From contig NZ_JASCRS010000001.1 in the NCBI RefSeq assembly GCF_030010235.1, forward strand, positions 682,001-746,000: a DNA stretch of 64,000 nt, read 5' to 3'. The notes beneath the pieces are model-generated. The model worked only from the letters and a program-made list of their open reading frames with translations, had not been told where the DNA came from and made no database searches. Source of the DNA: Leucobacter sp. UT-8R-CII-1-4. GTDB lineage: Bacteria > Actinomycetota > Actinomycetes > Actinomycetales > Microbacteriaceae. The position numbers were made by a program, and so were the translations under genes. Positions 8,786 to 17,207 of the stretch are shown one piece after another. How positions within the stretch are numbered: position 1 is the stretch's first letter; every line of letters starts with the position of its first letter.

Positions 8786-9742
8786 TCAAAGAAATTCGAG
8801 TGGCCCCAACGAACCAAGCACGGCGAGTAGCACTGGCAGCACACCCAAAGCGATAAACGACGGCAGCACACAAAGAGCAATGGGTATCAGCAGTCGCACA
8901 GCCAATCGCTCCGCTGCTTGTTCCAGTTCGTTGAGCACCCCCGCCCGCTCTGCGCTTGCTGCGGCCAGCAGCATTGGCCCTGCCGGTGTGCCGTGTGTGG
9001 CTGCGAGCCGCACGGCCTGCTGGGTGGGGCCTGCCTCACACAACGCCGCCAGCGTAAGCCAGGGTACTTCTGGCCCAGCAATTGCGGTTTGGTCAATCTG
9101 ATCAGCAACTCTTCGAATCGCGATCTGCGGTGCGGCGCCACCTGAAAGCGCGATCCAGCAAAGCTCACATTCAAGGCCAGCCACCCACTCTGCAGCAGTC
9201 AGTTGGCTGGCGAGGTTTGCTGCCCACCGCACACCGATCAGCAGCAGACCGCCTCCGGCGAGCGCAATCGCAGCCCCAATGGGGGTAAGTAGCACCCCGA
9301 TTGGGTCAAAGCCGAGCACGACCCCGCAAAGCAGCGCCACGAGCGGTAACACCGCGACGAGCCGAATTGTCGCTCGCGGCCCCGCCAGCAATACCTGCCT
9401 TCGCTGCCGCAGGCGTTCCAGATCGCGCAGCCCGTCTGCAATTCGGCGCAGTGCATTCGATACCGGTGCACCACTTTGCTGCGCAAGCCCCCAGGCGGCT
9501 GCGAGTACCTGCCATTGCGATCCCCCGCCAAGGGCCAGTGCAGATTCTTCGCTCATGCCCGCTTCTATCTGGGCCGAAACGGAAGCGAGGCGTTTCGGCG
9601 CGCCCGCTTCTTTGCCAAGCACCAGCCAGACCCTTGTCGCAGGAATCCCTCCGTCGAGCAACGCGCAAGCGCGCATGGCAGCAACCGCTGCTTCTGGCAG
9701 CTCAACAAAATCTTTTTTCGACGAGTCTCGGCTTCGTTTCAC
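8786..9742 (-). CDS. Tad pilus inner-membrane platform protein (TadB/TadC-like, two F domains)
   Basis: A 318-residue type II secretion F-family protein forming the membrane platform for pilin assembly. A first F-like helical domain (about 20-115) is followed by two membrane helices (about 125-178), then a second F-like domain (about 190-285) and a C-terminal membrane pair. Related actinobacterial clusters usually have separate TadB and TadC genes, so this one may do both jobs in a compact form (inference). Its start overlaps the tadA stop by 4 bases, indicating translational coupling. Confidence 0.75.
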   Translation of the reverse strand: MKRSRDSSKKDFVELPEAAVAAMRACALLDGGIPATRVWLVLGKEAGAPKRLASVSAQIEAGMSEESALALGGGSQWQVLAAAWGLAQQSGAPVSNALRRIADGLRDLERLRQRRQVLLAGPRATIRLVAVLPLVALLCGVVLGFDPIGVLLTPIGAAIALAGGGLLLIGVRWAANLASQLTAAEWVAGLECELCWIALSGGAAPQIAIRRVADQIDQTAIAGPEVPWLTLAALCEAGPTQQAVRLAATHGTPAGPMLLAAASAERAGVLNELEQAAERLAVRLLIPIALCVLPSFIALGVLPVLLAVLGSLGPLEFL

Positions 9743-10890
9743 ACAACCTCCTCAATGCAGAGCACGTCATCTTGAATGGCGAAGCGGCCGAGCGCGGCAA
9801 GCCGGTGCTGCCCGGTTTGGTCACGCTCAAGATGAATGACCAGGTGGATCGCGGCGCTCACTTGCCTTGCCAGCGCCTGTGGGCCAAGACCTCCGAGCGC
9901 ACCGAGCGCTTCGAGTCGGGCGGGCACATCGTGCAGGCTGCTCGCGTGCAGGGTGCCTGCACCGCCATCGTGCCCTGTGTTTAGAGCCGAAAGCAGAATG
10001 AGAAGTTCTGCACCACGGCATTCGCCGAGCACGATGCGGTCGGGCCGCATTCGCAGAGCTTCGCGCAGTAGTCGTTCGAGCGAGAGCGCACCGGCGCCTT
10101 CGAGATTTGCTTGTCTCGCTTCAAGCGCTACCCAGTGATCGTGCGTTAACCGCAGTTCAGCAACATCTTCAATGGTGATCACCCGTTCTGCGCTGGGCAC
10201 TAGGTCGATCAGCGACGCTAACACCGTGGTTTTACCGCTGCCGGTGCTCCCGGTGATCAGAAGGTTCCGTTTACTCGCGACGGCGTGCTCAAGCACGTTC
10301 TTTTGTCGCATGGTACAAAAACCTGGGTGAGCCAATGCGGCAAAACTCATGGCTTCTTGTCTTGGCACTCGGATCGAGATTGCTGCGCCGCCTACACTCG
10401 CAGGTGGCAGAATCGCATGGACCCTGATGCCGTTTCCGAGGCGCACGTCGGCGCAGGGAGTGAGTTCATCAATGTGTCTGCCGCCGGCAGAGATGAGCGC
10501 GACGGCGAGCGCCCGCACTGCCGAGGGTGGCGCTCGCCAGCCATTCAGTTCTTGCATTTGGTTGCCTCGATCGACCCAAATTCGCACGCTGCCGCGAACC
10601 ACCTGAATAGTGAGGTCACGCAATCTAGGATCGTCGAGCAGTGGCAACAGTGCTCCGAGCGCGTGCTTCGCTTCGAGGCTGAGCGCCGACGACCGGGTGA
10701 CGACCGGCTTCGCAGCATCGGGCGGCCCCGGATCAAGCTCCGTCGGAGTCGCAGTCGCAGTCGAAGCCGCAGTCGTAGTCGAAGCCGAAATCGAAGTCGA
10801 TACAGCAGCCGAAGCCGAAGCAGCAGCAGAGGCCCTCCCGCTGAGGGCGATCGTGTTGGCTGGGTTCTGCACGCCATATCTGAGGTTCAT
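9739..10890 (-). CDS. Tad pilus assembly ATPase, TadA/CpaF family
   Basis: A 383-residue secretion ATPase of the PulE/VirB11 superfamily. Seen: Walker A GSTGSGKTTVL near residue 213, an ITIEDVAEL Asp box, the RMRPDRIVLGECRG Walker B region, and a His box in LNTGHDGGAGTLHA. It powers the pilus encoded downstream (tadB/C overlaps by 4 bases; the pilin genes lie beyond an inserted LRR gene). Residues 21-52 are a low-complexity Ala/Ser/Thr tract absent from the family core. The ATG at 10890 has no good SD sequence, and I see no alternative start after the tract. Confidence 0.88.
   Translation of the reverse strand: MNLRYGVQNPANTIALSGRASAAASASAAVSTSISASTTTAASTATATPTELDPGPPDAAKPVVTRSSALSLEAKHALGALLPLLDDPRLRDLTIQVVRGSVRIWVDRGNQMQELNGWRAPPSAVRALAVALISAGGRHIDELTPCADVRLGNGIRVHAILPPASVGGAAISIRVPRQEAMSFAALAHPGFCTMRQKNVLEHAVASKRNLLITGSTGSGKTTVLASLIDLVPSAERVITIEDVAELRLTHDHWVALEARQANLEGAGALSLERLLREALRMRPDRIVLGECRGAELLILLSALNTGHDGGAGTLHASSLHDVPARLEALGALGGLGPQALARQVSAAIHLVIHLERDQTGQHRLAALGRFAIQDDVLCIEEVV
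10741..10846 (+). repeat. Imperfect hexanucleotide repeats inside tadA
   Basis: A run of GTCGCA, GTCGAA and GCCGAA units on the plus strand. On the coding strand it makes alternating Ala/Ser/Thr codons near the TadA N-terminus. It keeps the reading frame and looks like slippage-driven growth. Confidence 0.7.
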
Positions 10891-11017
10891 CTGCCCAGCA
10901 AAGTCGATATTGCTTCAGCGCGTTGCCGGTCCAGCGAATTCTGTGGAGAAATCGACAACTCAGCACGAACGCAAACCCTGTGAGCTAAGAACCAAGGCAC
11001 AAGTCCACCAAGGCAGC

Positions 11018-11073
11018 AAGGCACCAAGGCACCAAGGCACCAAGGCACCAAGGCACCAAGGCACCAAGGCACC
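11018..11073 (+). repeat. Octanucleotide tandem repeat, seven copies
   Basis: AAGGCACC is repeated seven times without a mismatch, and degenerate copies flank it from about 10990. It lies in the divergent spacer between tadA and acs, upstream of the likely acs promoter. It codes for nothing I can support. Copy number would be expected to vary by slippage. Confidence 0.9.
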
Positions 11074-11100
11074 AGCACACCAGGCCTGCCAAAAACAGCG

Positions 11101-11192
11101 TTTCCGACTTGCCGCCACGAAGGATATATTTTACGATTGCTCGTATCCCCGCACACCGGAGTGCGGGAACAGACAAGAGGGTGATTGCGCAG
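11101..11192 (+). promoter_or_regulatory. acs promoter and 5' leader
   Basis: A TATATT -10 candidate at 11125-11130 has a loose TTTCCG -35 18 bases upstream. In the leader, CCCGCAC (11148-11154) and GTGCGGG (11161-11167) form a 7-bp stem before the SD region AGAGGGTGA. Similar TATATT elements precede two surface-protein genes in this window. Confidence 0.4.
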
Positions 11193-13184
11193 ATGTCCGA
11201 CACGACAAGCAATGGCAAGATCGAAAGTCACTCGCTCGAGGTAGAGACCTACCCGCCGAGCGCTGAGTTTAAAGCTCAAGCGAATCTGAGCGATTCTTCC
11301 GTCTACTGGAAGGCAGCTCAAGATCCCGAAGCCTATTGGGCCGGTCGCGCACGCGAACTCAAGTGGACGAAGCCATTCACTGAAGTCCTCGACTGGAGCA
11401 ACCCTCCCTTCGCAAAGTGGTTCCAAGACGGCGAATTGAACGTTGCAGCGAACTGCCTCGATCGTCACGTCAGCAACGGCCTCAGCGATCGTGTTGCGAT
11501 TCATTTTGAAGGCGAACCGGGTGACACCCGCACCATCACTTACGGTGAGCTCACCCACGAGGTGAAGCGCGCTGCGAACATGTTGACCGCTCTCGGTGTG
11601 AGCCAGGGCGACCGGGTCGCAATCTACATGCCGATGATCCCCGAGACAGTCATCGCGATGCTCGCTTGCGCGCGCTTGGGAGCCGCGCACTCGGTCGTCT
11701 TTGGTGGTTTCAGTGCTGAGAGCTTGCGCTCACGTATTGACGACGCTGAGGCAGAAATTGTGATCACTGCGGACGGGGGCCACCGCAAGGGCCGAGTCTC
11801 TGCGCTGAAGCCGACCGTTGACGACGCACTGCGTATCGATCATGGCGATGGCAAGGCAAGCACCGTAAAAAAGGTGCTCGTGGTGAAGCGCGGCGGCAAC
11901 GAGGTCGAGATGCAGGCGGGTCGCGATCTGTGGTGGCACGACGAGATTTCATCGTTTGACGGCGAGCACACGGCAAAGGGCTTCCCCGCCGAAAACCCAC
12001 TGTTCATTCTTTACACGAGCGGCACCACTGGCAAGCCAAAGGGCATTCTGCACACGAGTGGCGGCTACCTCACGCAGGCCGCGGCAACCCACAGCGATGT
12101 CTTCGATTTGAAGCCAGAGAGCGATGTGTACTGGTGCACAGCAGATGTCGGCTGGATCACGGGGCACAGCTACGTGGTTTACGGCCCGCTTGCGAATGGC
12201 GCCACCCAGGTGATCTATGAGGGCACCCCTGATTCGCCAGATTGGGGTCGCTGGTGGCAGATCGTCGAGAAGTACAAAGTATCGATTTTGTACACCGCAC
12301 CGACCGCCATTCGTTCGTGCATGAAGGTGGGCCGTCAGGTTCCGGAGCAGTATGACCTCTCCAGCATTCGTGTGCTTGGTAGTGTTGGCGAGCCGATCAA
12401 CCCCGAGGCATGGCGTTGGTATCACGAGGTTATTGGCGGCGGAAAGGCTCCGATCGTTGACACCTGGTGGCAGACCGAAACCGGTGCGATGATGATCGCT
12501 CCGCTGCCGGGTCTCACCTCGCTCAAGCCGGGTAGCGCTCAAGCAGCTCAGCCAGGTATTGATGTCAATGTCGTTGACGACAACGGCAATCGTGTTGATC
12601 CGGGCCACGGTGGGCTGCTCACGATTCGCCGACCTTGGCCGTCGATGGTTCGCACCATCTGGGGTGACGACCAGCGCTTTATCGACACCTATTGGGAGAA
12701 GTTCGGCGATCAGTACTTCGCTGGCGACGGCGCGCGTGTTGATGAGGATGGCGATATTTGGCTGCTCGGCCGGGTTGACGACGTCATGAATGTGTCGGGT
12801 CACCGCCTTTCCACGACCGAGATCGAGTCTTCGCTGGTTGAGCATCACGCTGTAGCTGAGGCTGCCGTGGTTGGTGCCGACGATGAGACTACCGGTCAGG
12901 CGGTAGTGGCGTTTGTGATTTTGAAGTCGCAGCAGCAGTTGCTTACGCCTGAGGCGGCAGAGGCCGAGTTGCGTCAGCATGTTTCAGCGCAGATTGGTGC
13001 GATTGCTCGTCCACGGCAGGTCTTCATTGTGAACGAGCTTCCGAAAACTCGTTCAGGCAAGATTATGCGCCGTCTGCTGAAGCAGGCGGCCGAGGGTAAG
13101 GAAATCGGCGACACCACGACGCTCGCCGATACCGCTGTGATGCAGACCATCTCTGCGAGGGTCAGGTCTGAGCAGGGCAAGTAA
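11193..13184 (+). CDS. acs: Acetyl-CoA synthetase (AMP-forming)
   Basis: Makes acetyl-CoA from acetate, ATP and CoA by way of acetyl-AMP. The 663-residue product has the family length. Seen: the ACS N-terminal block (VYWKAAQDPEAYWAGRAREL), the P-loop-like YTSGTTGKPKG near 273, WWQTETGAMM, GDGARVDEDGDIWLLGRVDD, and the C-terminal SGKIMRRLLK with the lysine that is acetylated for control in the family. The start MSDTTSNG was preferred to upstream in-frame codons because AGAGGGTGA precedes it. With ackA-pta this gives two acetate routes. Confidence 0.96.
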   Translation: MSDTTSNGKIESHSLEVETYPPSAEFKAQANLSDSSVYWKAAQDPEAYWAGRARELKWTKPFTEVLDWSNPPFAKWFQDGELNVAANCLDRHVSNGLSDRVAIHFEGEPGDTRTITYGELTHEVKRAANMLTALGVSQGDRVAIYMPMIPETVIAMLACARLGAAHSVVFGGFSAESLRSRIDDAEAEIVITADGGHRKGRVSALKPTVDDALRIDHGDGKASTVKKVLVVKRGGNEVEMQAGRDLWWHDEISSFDGEHTAKGFPAENPLFILYTSGTTGKPKGILHTSGGYLTQAAATHSDVFDLKPESDVYWCTADVGWITGHSYVVYGPLANGATQVIYEGTPDSPDWGRWWQIVEKYKVSILYTAPTAIRSCMKVGRQVPEQYDLSSIRVLGSVGEPINPEAWRWYHEVIGGGKAPIVDTWWQTETGAMMIAPLPGLTSLKPGSAQAAQPGIDVNVVDDNGNRVDPGHGGLLTIRRPWPSMVRTIWGDDQRFIDTYWEKFGDQYFAGDGARVDEDGDIWLLGRVDDVMNVSGHRLSTTEIESSLVEHHAVAEAAVVGADDETTGQAVVAFVILKSQQQLLTPEAAEAELRQHVSAQIGAIARPRQVFIVNELPKTRSGKIMRRLLKQAAEGKEIGDTTTLADTAVMQTISARVRSEQGK

Positions 13185-13214
13185 CGCTTGAATTTCACTA
13201 CCCGAATTTGAGGG

Positions 13215-13243
13215 GCGTTGGATCACCGGTTGTGATCCAACGC
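13215..13243 (+). terminator. acs terminator
   Basis: GCGTTGGATCAC (13215-13226), 5-base loop, GTGATCCAACGC (13232-13243), then TCTTCTT. Its core resembles the marR terminator at 17714. Confidence 0.85.
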
Positions 13244-13270
13244 TCTTCTTATTTGGTAGCGCAGATCGAT

Positions 13271-13960
13271 CTAGTTGCCCACGGTTCGCGCGCTCGCGGG
13301 TGGTTCGCCTATCTCAGCAACGCTGTGCCCGCTGCATGGCAGGCGTGTGACATTTGCGAGGGCGATCCTGCTTATTAGGAACCAACGCATCTCGTCGCGT
13401 AGGCGGCACCAGGCGATGAGGTACCAGCGGCCCTCGTTTGAGGCAAAAATCACGGGTTCGATGTCGCGTTGTGTTTCGTTTCCGGCAGCATCGACGTAGC
13501 GAATGCGCGCAACGTGTTGTTCGGTCATGGCTGTTTCGAGAGCCGATTTGGTGGCGCGGGAGGGCGCTTCTTCCGAGTTCACCCAGATGCGCGCAGCGAG
13601 TTGGTCGGCTTTGGTGCGAGTGCGCGGATCGAGCACATCAAGTATCTTTCGCACGCCTGAGGCTGCGAGGTCTGCGTATGGCGCATCTGCTGCGGCTGAA
13701 ACCGCGGTGAGCAGCGCGACTGCTTGTTCTGGGCTCAGCGTGATGGGTGGCAAGTTTGAGCTTGCGGCCAAGCCGTAGCCACCTCCTGGCCCGGTACGTG
13801 ACCAGATCGGTGCCCCGCTTCGTTCGAGCGCTTCGAGGTCGCGTTTGATGGTTCGTACTGAGACGCCAAATTCACGGGCCAGTCGGTCTGCGGTGATGCC
13901 GTTGATTCCGCTTCGCCGCAGCGACTCGGTGAGGGCATGCAGTCGTTCTGCTCGTTTCAT
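13271..13960 (-). CDS. HTH and WYL-domain transcriptional regulator
   Basis: A 229-residue DeoR-type regulator. An N-terminal winged helix (residues 5-55; ADRLAREFGVSVRTIKRDLEAL) is followed by a WYL effector domain (about 140-220; RYVDAAGNETQRDIEPV, GRWYLIAWCRLRDEMRWF). The ligand is unknown. Divergent from the alpha/beta hydrolase gene, which is its likely target. TAAGCT lies 6 bases before the ATG, so the mRNA may be leaderless. Repeated GTGACAT boxes in the shared promoter are candidate operators. Confidence 0.85.
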   Translation of the reverse strand: MKRAERLHALTESLRRSGINGITADRLAREFGVSVRTIKRDLEALERSGAPIWSRTGPGGGYGLAASSNLPPITLSPEQAVALLTAVSAAADAPYADLAASGVRKILDVLDPRTRTKADQLAARIWVNSEEAPSRATKSALETAMTEQHVARIRYVDAAGNETQRDIEPVIFASNEGRWYLIAWCRLRDEMRWFLISRIALANVTRLPCSGHSVAEIGEPPASARTVGN

Positions 13961-13983
13961 GTTCTCAGCTTAAACAAAAGCCC

Positions 13984-14012
13984 TATTTGTGACATAAATA
14001 GTGACATACTGT
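13984..14012. promoter_or_regulatory. Operator-like repeats between WYL regulator and hydrolase
   Basis: GTGACAT occurs twice (13989-13995 and 14001-14007) with a 12-base period, and the first copy sits inside the palindrome TATTT-N7-AAATA. TACTGT (14007-14012) could be the hydrolase -10. This layout fits control by the WYL protein; the assignment is inference. Confidence 0.45.
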
Positions 14013-14040
14013 TGCCCCATCGCAATGGGAGACTTCGAGT

Positions 14041-14835
14041 ATGACTCAGCCAGAATCAACGCAAGCACAACAAGGTCTGCAAACAGAACAAGCTCCGCAA
14101 GCACAACAAGTTCAGCAGAATCCACATGCGACTATCTTCCTCATCGCCGGCCATTGGCTCGGTGCTTGGGCCTGGGATGAGGTGATCGCACAACCCGCGT
14201 TGGCTCACGCGCGCAAGGTACCGCTCACTTTGCCAGGGCTAGACCCGGCAGACCCCGATCGCGCGAGCCGCACCATTGAAGACCAGGCGAATCACATTGT
14301 GCGGGCGCTGCAAAGCCACGACGCTGCTGCTGGCCGACGCGTTGTCGCCGCACACAGTGGCGCGAACGCTCCAGTGAGCGTAGTGCTGAGCAGTCACCCT
14401 GAACTCATCGACCGAGTCATTTGGGTAGATAGCGGCCCGCTCGGTGATGGCGCGGTGTTCGCGCCGAACGCATCCGCTGACCTGGTCGAACTACCGCTGC
14501 CCTCGTTTGAAGAGTTGGGCGCCCAGGCAAGTCTTGCCGGTATCAGCACCGCTGCCCTCGATCTGTTTCGTCAGCGCGCGGTGCCAGAGCCCGGGCCGGT
14601 GGTGCGTGAGGCGGTGAAGGTTCAGGGCGATGCCGGTCGCAGCGTGCCAAGCACGTTCATTTGCTGCTCCATCACGGGCGAACAGATTCGCGCTCTTGCA
14701 AAAGCGGATCACCCAATGTTCAGCGAGGTCGCCAAACTGAGTGATGCCGAGTTTGTCGATCTGCCCACCGGACATTGGCCGATGTGGAGCAGGCCCGCAG
14801 CGCTCGCCGAGATTCTCAGCGAGCGCCTCGAATGA
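14041..14835 (+). CDS. Alpha/beta hydrolase with Gln-rich N-terminal tail
   Basis: A 264-residue protein of the esterase/hydroxynitrile-lyase-like branch. Seen: oxyanion-hole region FLIAGHWLGAWAWDEV, nucleophile elbow VAAHSGANAP (Ser in AHSGA) and the catalytic His region LPTGHWPMWS near the C-terminus. The first 30 residues are unusually Gln/Ala-rich and lie outside the fold. The SD is GGGAG, 9 bases before the ATG. Substrate unknown; probably a small ester. Convergent with surface protein B, with one base between the two stop codons and no terminator between them. Confidence 0.8.
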   Translation: MTQPESTQAQQGLQTEQAPQAQQVQQNPHATIFLIAGHWLGAWAWDEVIAQPALAHARKVPLTLPGLDPADPDRASRTIEDQANHIVRALQSHDAAAGRRVVAAHSGANAPVSVVLSSHPELIDRVIWVDSGPLGDGAVFAPNASADLVELPLPSFEELGAQASLAGISTAALDLFRQRAVPEPGPVVREAVKVQGDAGRSVPSTFICCSITGEQIRALAKADHPMFSEVAKLSDAEFVDLPTGHWPMWSRPAALAEILSERLE

Positions 14836-14836
14836 T

Positions 14837-16261
14837 CTAGCCGCGCTTCGGAGTTCGTCGCTGCCAGAGAGCCCTAAGCGTCAATGCAGCGCCCGCTGCG
14901 AGCAGGCCGACCGAGAGCGCAGCGCCCGCGGTTGGCGCGTCACTTCCTGTGTTTGCGAGTGTCGACTTGTCAGGGTTTGGCTGCTCTGCATCTGGAGCTT
15001 TCGGGTCGATGATTCCTCCGGTGACTTGCACGGGTGCCGAACCGTCAAGGTGATTGTTGTCGCCTGAGTAGTCGAGGCTGTAGTTGCCTGGAGTCACTCC
15101 TGCTAGCTTGAACTCGCCTGTATCGTTCAGTGCAGCCGTGGCTACGGTTTTGCCGTCAGGGTTCACGAGCGCCACGCTTCCGGTAGGCGCGGTGCCGTGT
15201 TTCCCGACGACTCTGCCGGTGAGCGTATTGCTGGCGGCGCCTGTGCCCGCTGAGACTTCAATACTCGCCGCCGCTGGCAGCACCGTCAGCGTTGCTTCGC
15301 TGACGGCCTGTTCACCCGTGGTGTCTGTGTAGGTCGCCTGAACCACGTAGCTACCTGCGACGTGAGATGCTGGCGCCAGAGTGTACGAAGCGCGACGGTT
15401 CGAAACCGTTGCAGCTTCTAGAGCTTTGCCAGAGACAGCGAATACCACCTCGCCACCATCAGGCCCAAGATCGTCGGTGCTTGCTTCGAGCACAGCTTGA
15501 AGGCCGTATTCGATCTCAACGTCGAGAGCGCGCACTTCGCGTTCTATTGAGGTCGTTGGATCGTCAAACACCAGGCGCAACGCGAGTTGCCCTGAACGAG
15601 AGCCGCTGAACATGCCTTTCCATTTTGAGGGGTCGCTCAAGTGGGCAGGCTCAAGCGCGAGTTGGCTCACCCAATGCTCGTCGCCTTTCGTGTAGCCAAG
15701 GCCGATCGGCATGGCGGAGCTTTGGCGCGGGTTGGTGTCACTGTCGAAAACTGTCGTGACGCCAACGAAGTATTCAACGCCTGGCTCAAGTTGCGCGTCA
15801 AGATCAAAGCTCACCCATTTCAGTTGGGGATCTGCCGCCGAAGACAGCGGAATTTGCTGTGGCTCAGAAACTGCCAGCGGTTCTCCGCTCGGGTGTTTTC
15901 CGGTGGCATCCCAGTTGAATACGACTGCTCTCAAGCTGATTGCGGCATTTGCTTCGAAGAGGTTGTAGATCGGCAGCGAAAGCTCTTGTAGCTGCGTGTC
16001 AGTTTCGTTTGGCGCGCTGAGCAGGTTTCCATCGATGGTGTTGAACTGGCTGAAGCCTGCACCTGGGCTTGATTCAAAGGCCGTGCCGAATCCACTTGAC
16101 GTTGAAATCTGCGTGTTGTCTTCGACGATGGTCAGCGCGGCGGCGGGTTCTGCTGAAAGTGTCGAGGCCCCGATGGTGATGGTCGCCACCAGCGCAGCGC
16201 AGCGTGCAGCTTTGAGCAGCGAAGCTGCCCTGGTTGTTGAAGTGGTTGAAGCCAAACGCAA
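14837..16261 (-). CDS. Wall-anchored surface protein B (LANTG anchor)
   Basis: An exported protein of about 474 residues: signal peptide (AARCAALVATITIGAS, then AEPAAALT), a jelly-roll-like domain of the choice-of-anchor type at about 45-240, an Ig-like domain at about 240-330, and a Cna-B-like stalk ending NYSLDYSGDNNHLDGS. The sorting signal LANTGSDA is at 435, followed by a helix and RRTPKRG. I chose the TTG at 16261 (GAGAGG 6 bases upstream); a GTG at 16300 is in frame but overlaps a TATATT -10 candidate. The stalk resembles that of surface protein C. Confidence 0.75.
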   Translation of the reverse strand: MRLASTTSTTRAASLLKAARCAALVATITIGASTLSAEPAAALTIVEDNTQISTSSGFGTAFESSPGAGFSQFNTIDGNLLSAPNETDTQLQELSLPIYNLFEANAAISLRAVVFNWDATGKHPSGEPLAVSEPQQIPLSSAADPQLKWVSFDLDAQLEPGVEYFVGVTTVFDSDTNPRQSSAMPIGLGYTKGDEHWVSQLALEPAHLSDPSKWKGMFSGSRSGQLALRLVFDDPTTSIEREVRALDVEIEYGLQAVLEASTDDLGPDGGEVVFAVSGKALEAATVSNRRASYTLAPASHVAGSYVVQATYTDTTGEQAVSEATLTVLPAAASIEVSAGTGAASNTLTGRVVGKHGTAPTGSVALVNPDGKTVATAALNDTGEFKLAGVTPGNYSLDYSGDNNHLDGSAPVQVTGGIIDPKAPDAEQPNPDKSTLANTGSDAPTAGAALSVGLLAAGAALTLRALWQRRTPKRG

Positions 16262-16321
16262 TTCTGCCCTCTCAGAAGCCTCACGAAGAATATATTTCAC
16301 ACAAGAGGCTACCTCAGCGGT

Positions 16322-17167
16322 CTACTTTCTTTTTTGCCCCACCAGCACACCAATGAGCACAATCACCGTTCCCGCGGCCTGTCGCAACCCGAAGTCCTCG
16401 CCGCCAAGCAACGTGCCAAGCAGCACACCAGATATCGGGTTCAGCAAACCCACCAACCCAACACTGCTTGCGGGCAAGTGTTTGAGCCCGGCGAACCAGG
16501 CCACGTACGCGAGCGCGGTAGCGATCAGTGTCACGTAGGCGAATCCCAAGAATGCGCTGGCATCGAGAGCCGGCGGCGCCCCCTCAATAACAATCGCAAA
16601 CGGAGCAATAATGAGCGCGCCTCCGAGCAACTGCCAAGAGGTGACAGCGATCACAGACTCTTCACTCGACCAGCGTTTGGTGAGCGCGAAACCGAAGGCA
16701 GACATCAGCATCGCAGCGAGCGAGGCGACTACGCCTAGCGGGTTGACTGATCCCCCACCGTCGAATACCAATACGGTGACACCGATCAGCCCGAGCGCGG
16801 CACCGAGCAGTGATCGCGCGGCCGGTCGTTCGCCGAGCAGGGGCCACGCAACCAGCATCAGCACGCCGGCTGCCGCTGCCATGATGGTCGCAGCTACGCT
16901 CGATGGCAACAGTGTTGACGCGACATATACGAGCACAAAAAACGCACCGACGTTGAGCGTGCCGAGCACGAGAGACTTCCACCACCAAGACCCGTGGGGC
17001 AGCTTTCGAGCGATCAGCAGCAGCACCAGGCCAGCTGGCAGCGCTCGGATGAACGCGCCCCAGAGCGGCGCATCTACTGGCAAAAAGTGTTTGGTGACAA
17101 AATACGTCGACCCCCACGCGATTGGCGCGATCGCGGCAATCAACAACCAGCGAAATTTAGCTTCCAT
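16322..17167 (-). CDS. EamA/DMT-family transporter
   Basis: A 281-residue membrane protein with ten predicted helices in two repeated five-helix halves, as in drug/metabolite exporters (WLLIAAIAPIAWGSTYFVTK; GVVASLAAMLMSAFGFALTKRW). Substrate unknown. The ATG at 17167 has AAGGTAG upstream; another ATG at 17188 is in frame. Both ATGs are embedded in TTCCATGGAA palindromes, the likely operators of the divergent MarR regulator, so export is probably induced by a MarR ligand. Confidence 0.85.
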   Translation of the reverse strand: MEAKFRWLLIAAIAPIAWGSTYFVTKHFLPVDAPLWGAFIRALPAGLVLLLIARKLPHGSWWWKSLVLGTLNVGAFFVLVYVASTLLPSSVAATIMAAAAGVLMLVAWPLLGERPAARSLLGAALGLIGVTVLVFDGGGSVNPLGVVASLAAMLMSAFGFALTKRWSSEESVIAVTSWQLLGGALIIAPFAIVIEGAPPALDASAFLGFAYVTLIATALAYVAWFAGLKHLPASSVGLVGLLNPISGVLLGTLLGGEDFGLRQAAGTVIVLIGVLVGQKRK

Positions 17168-17192
17168 GGAAACTACCTTATCTTCCATGGAA
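17162..17192. promoter_or_regulatory. Paired MarR-type operators
   Basis: The perfect 10-bp palindrome TTCCATGGAA occurs at 17162-17171 and 17183-17192. The centres are 21 bp apart, two helical turns. They cover both start codons of the EamA gene and lie directly before the marR -10 (TATAGT, 17195-17200). A dimeric repressor could block both genes. Confidence 0.7.
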
Positions 17193-17207
17193 GCTATAGT
17201 TGAATGC

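Noticed and set aside
16611-17207. A 199-codon N-terminal extension of the MarR gene
   Set aside because: It is antisense to the EamA gene and low in complexity; the family length and the promoter fit the ATG at 17208.
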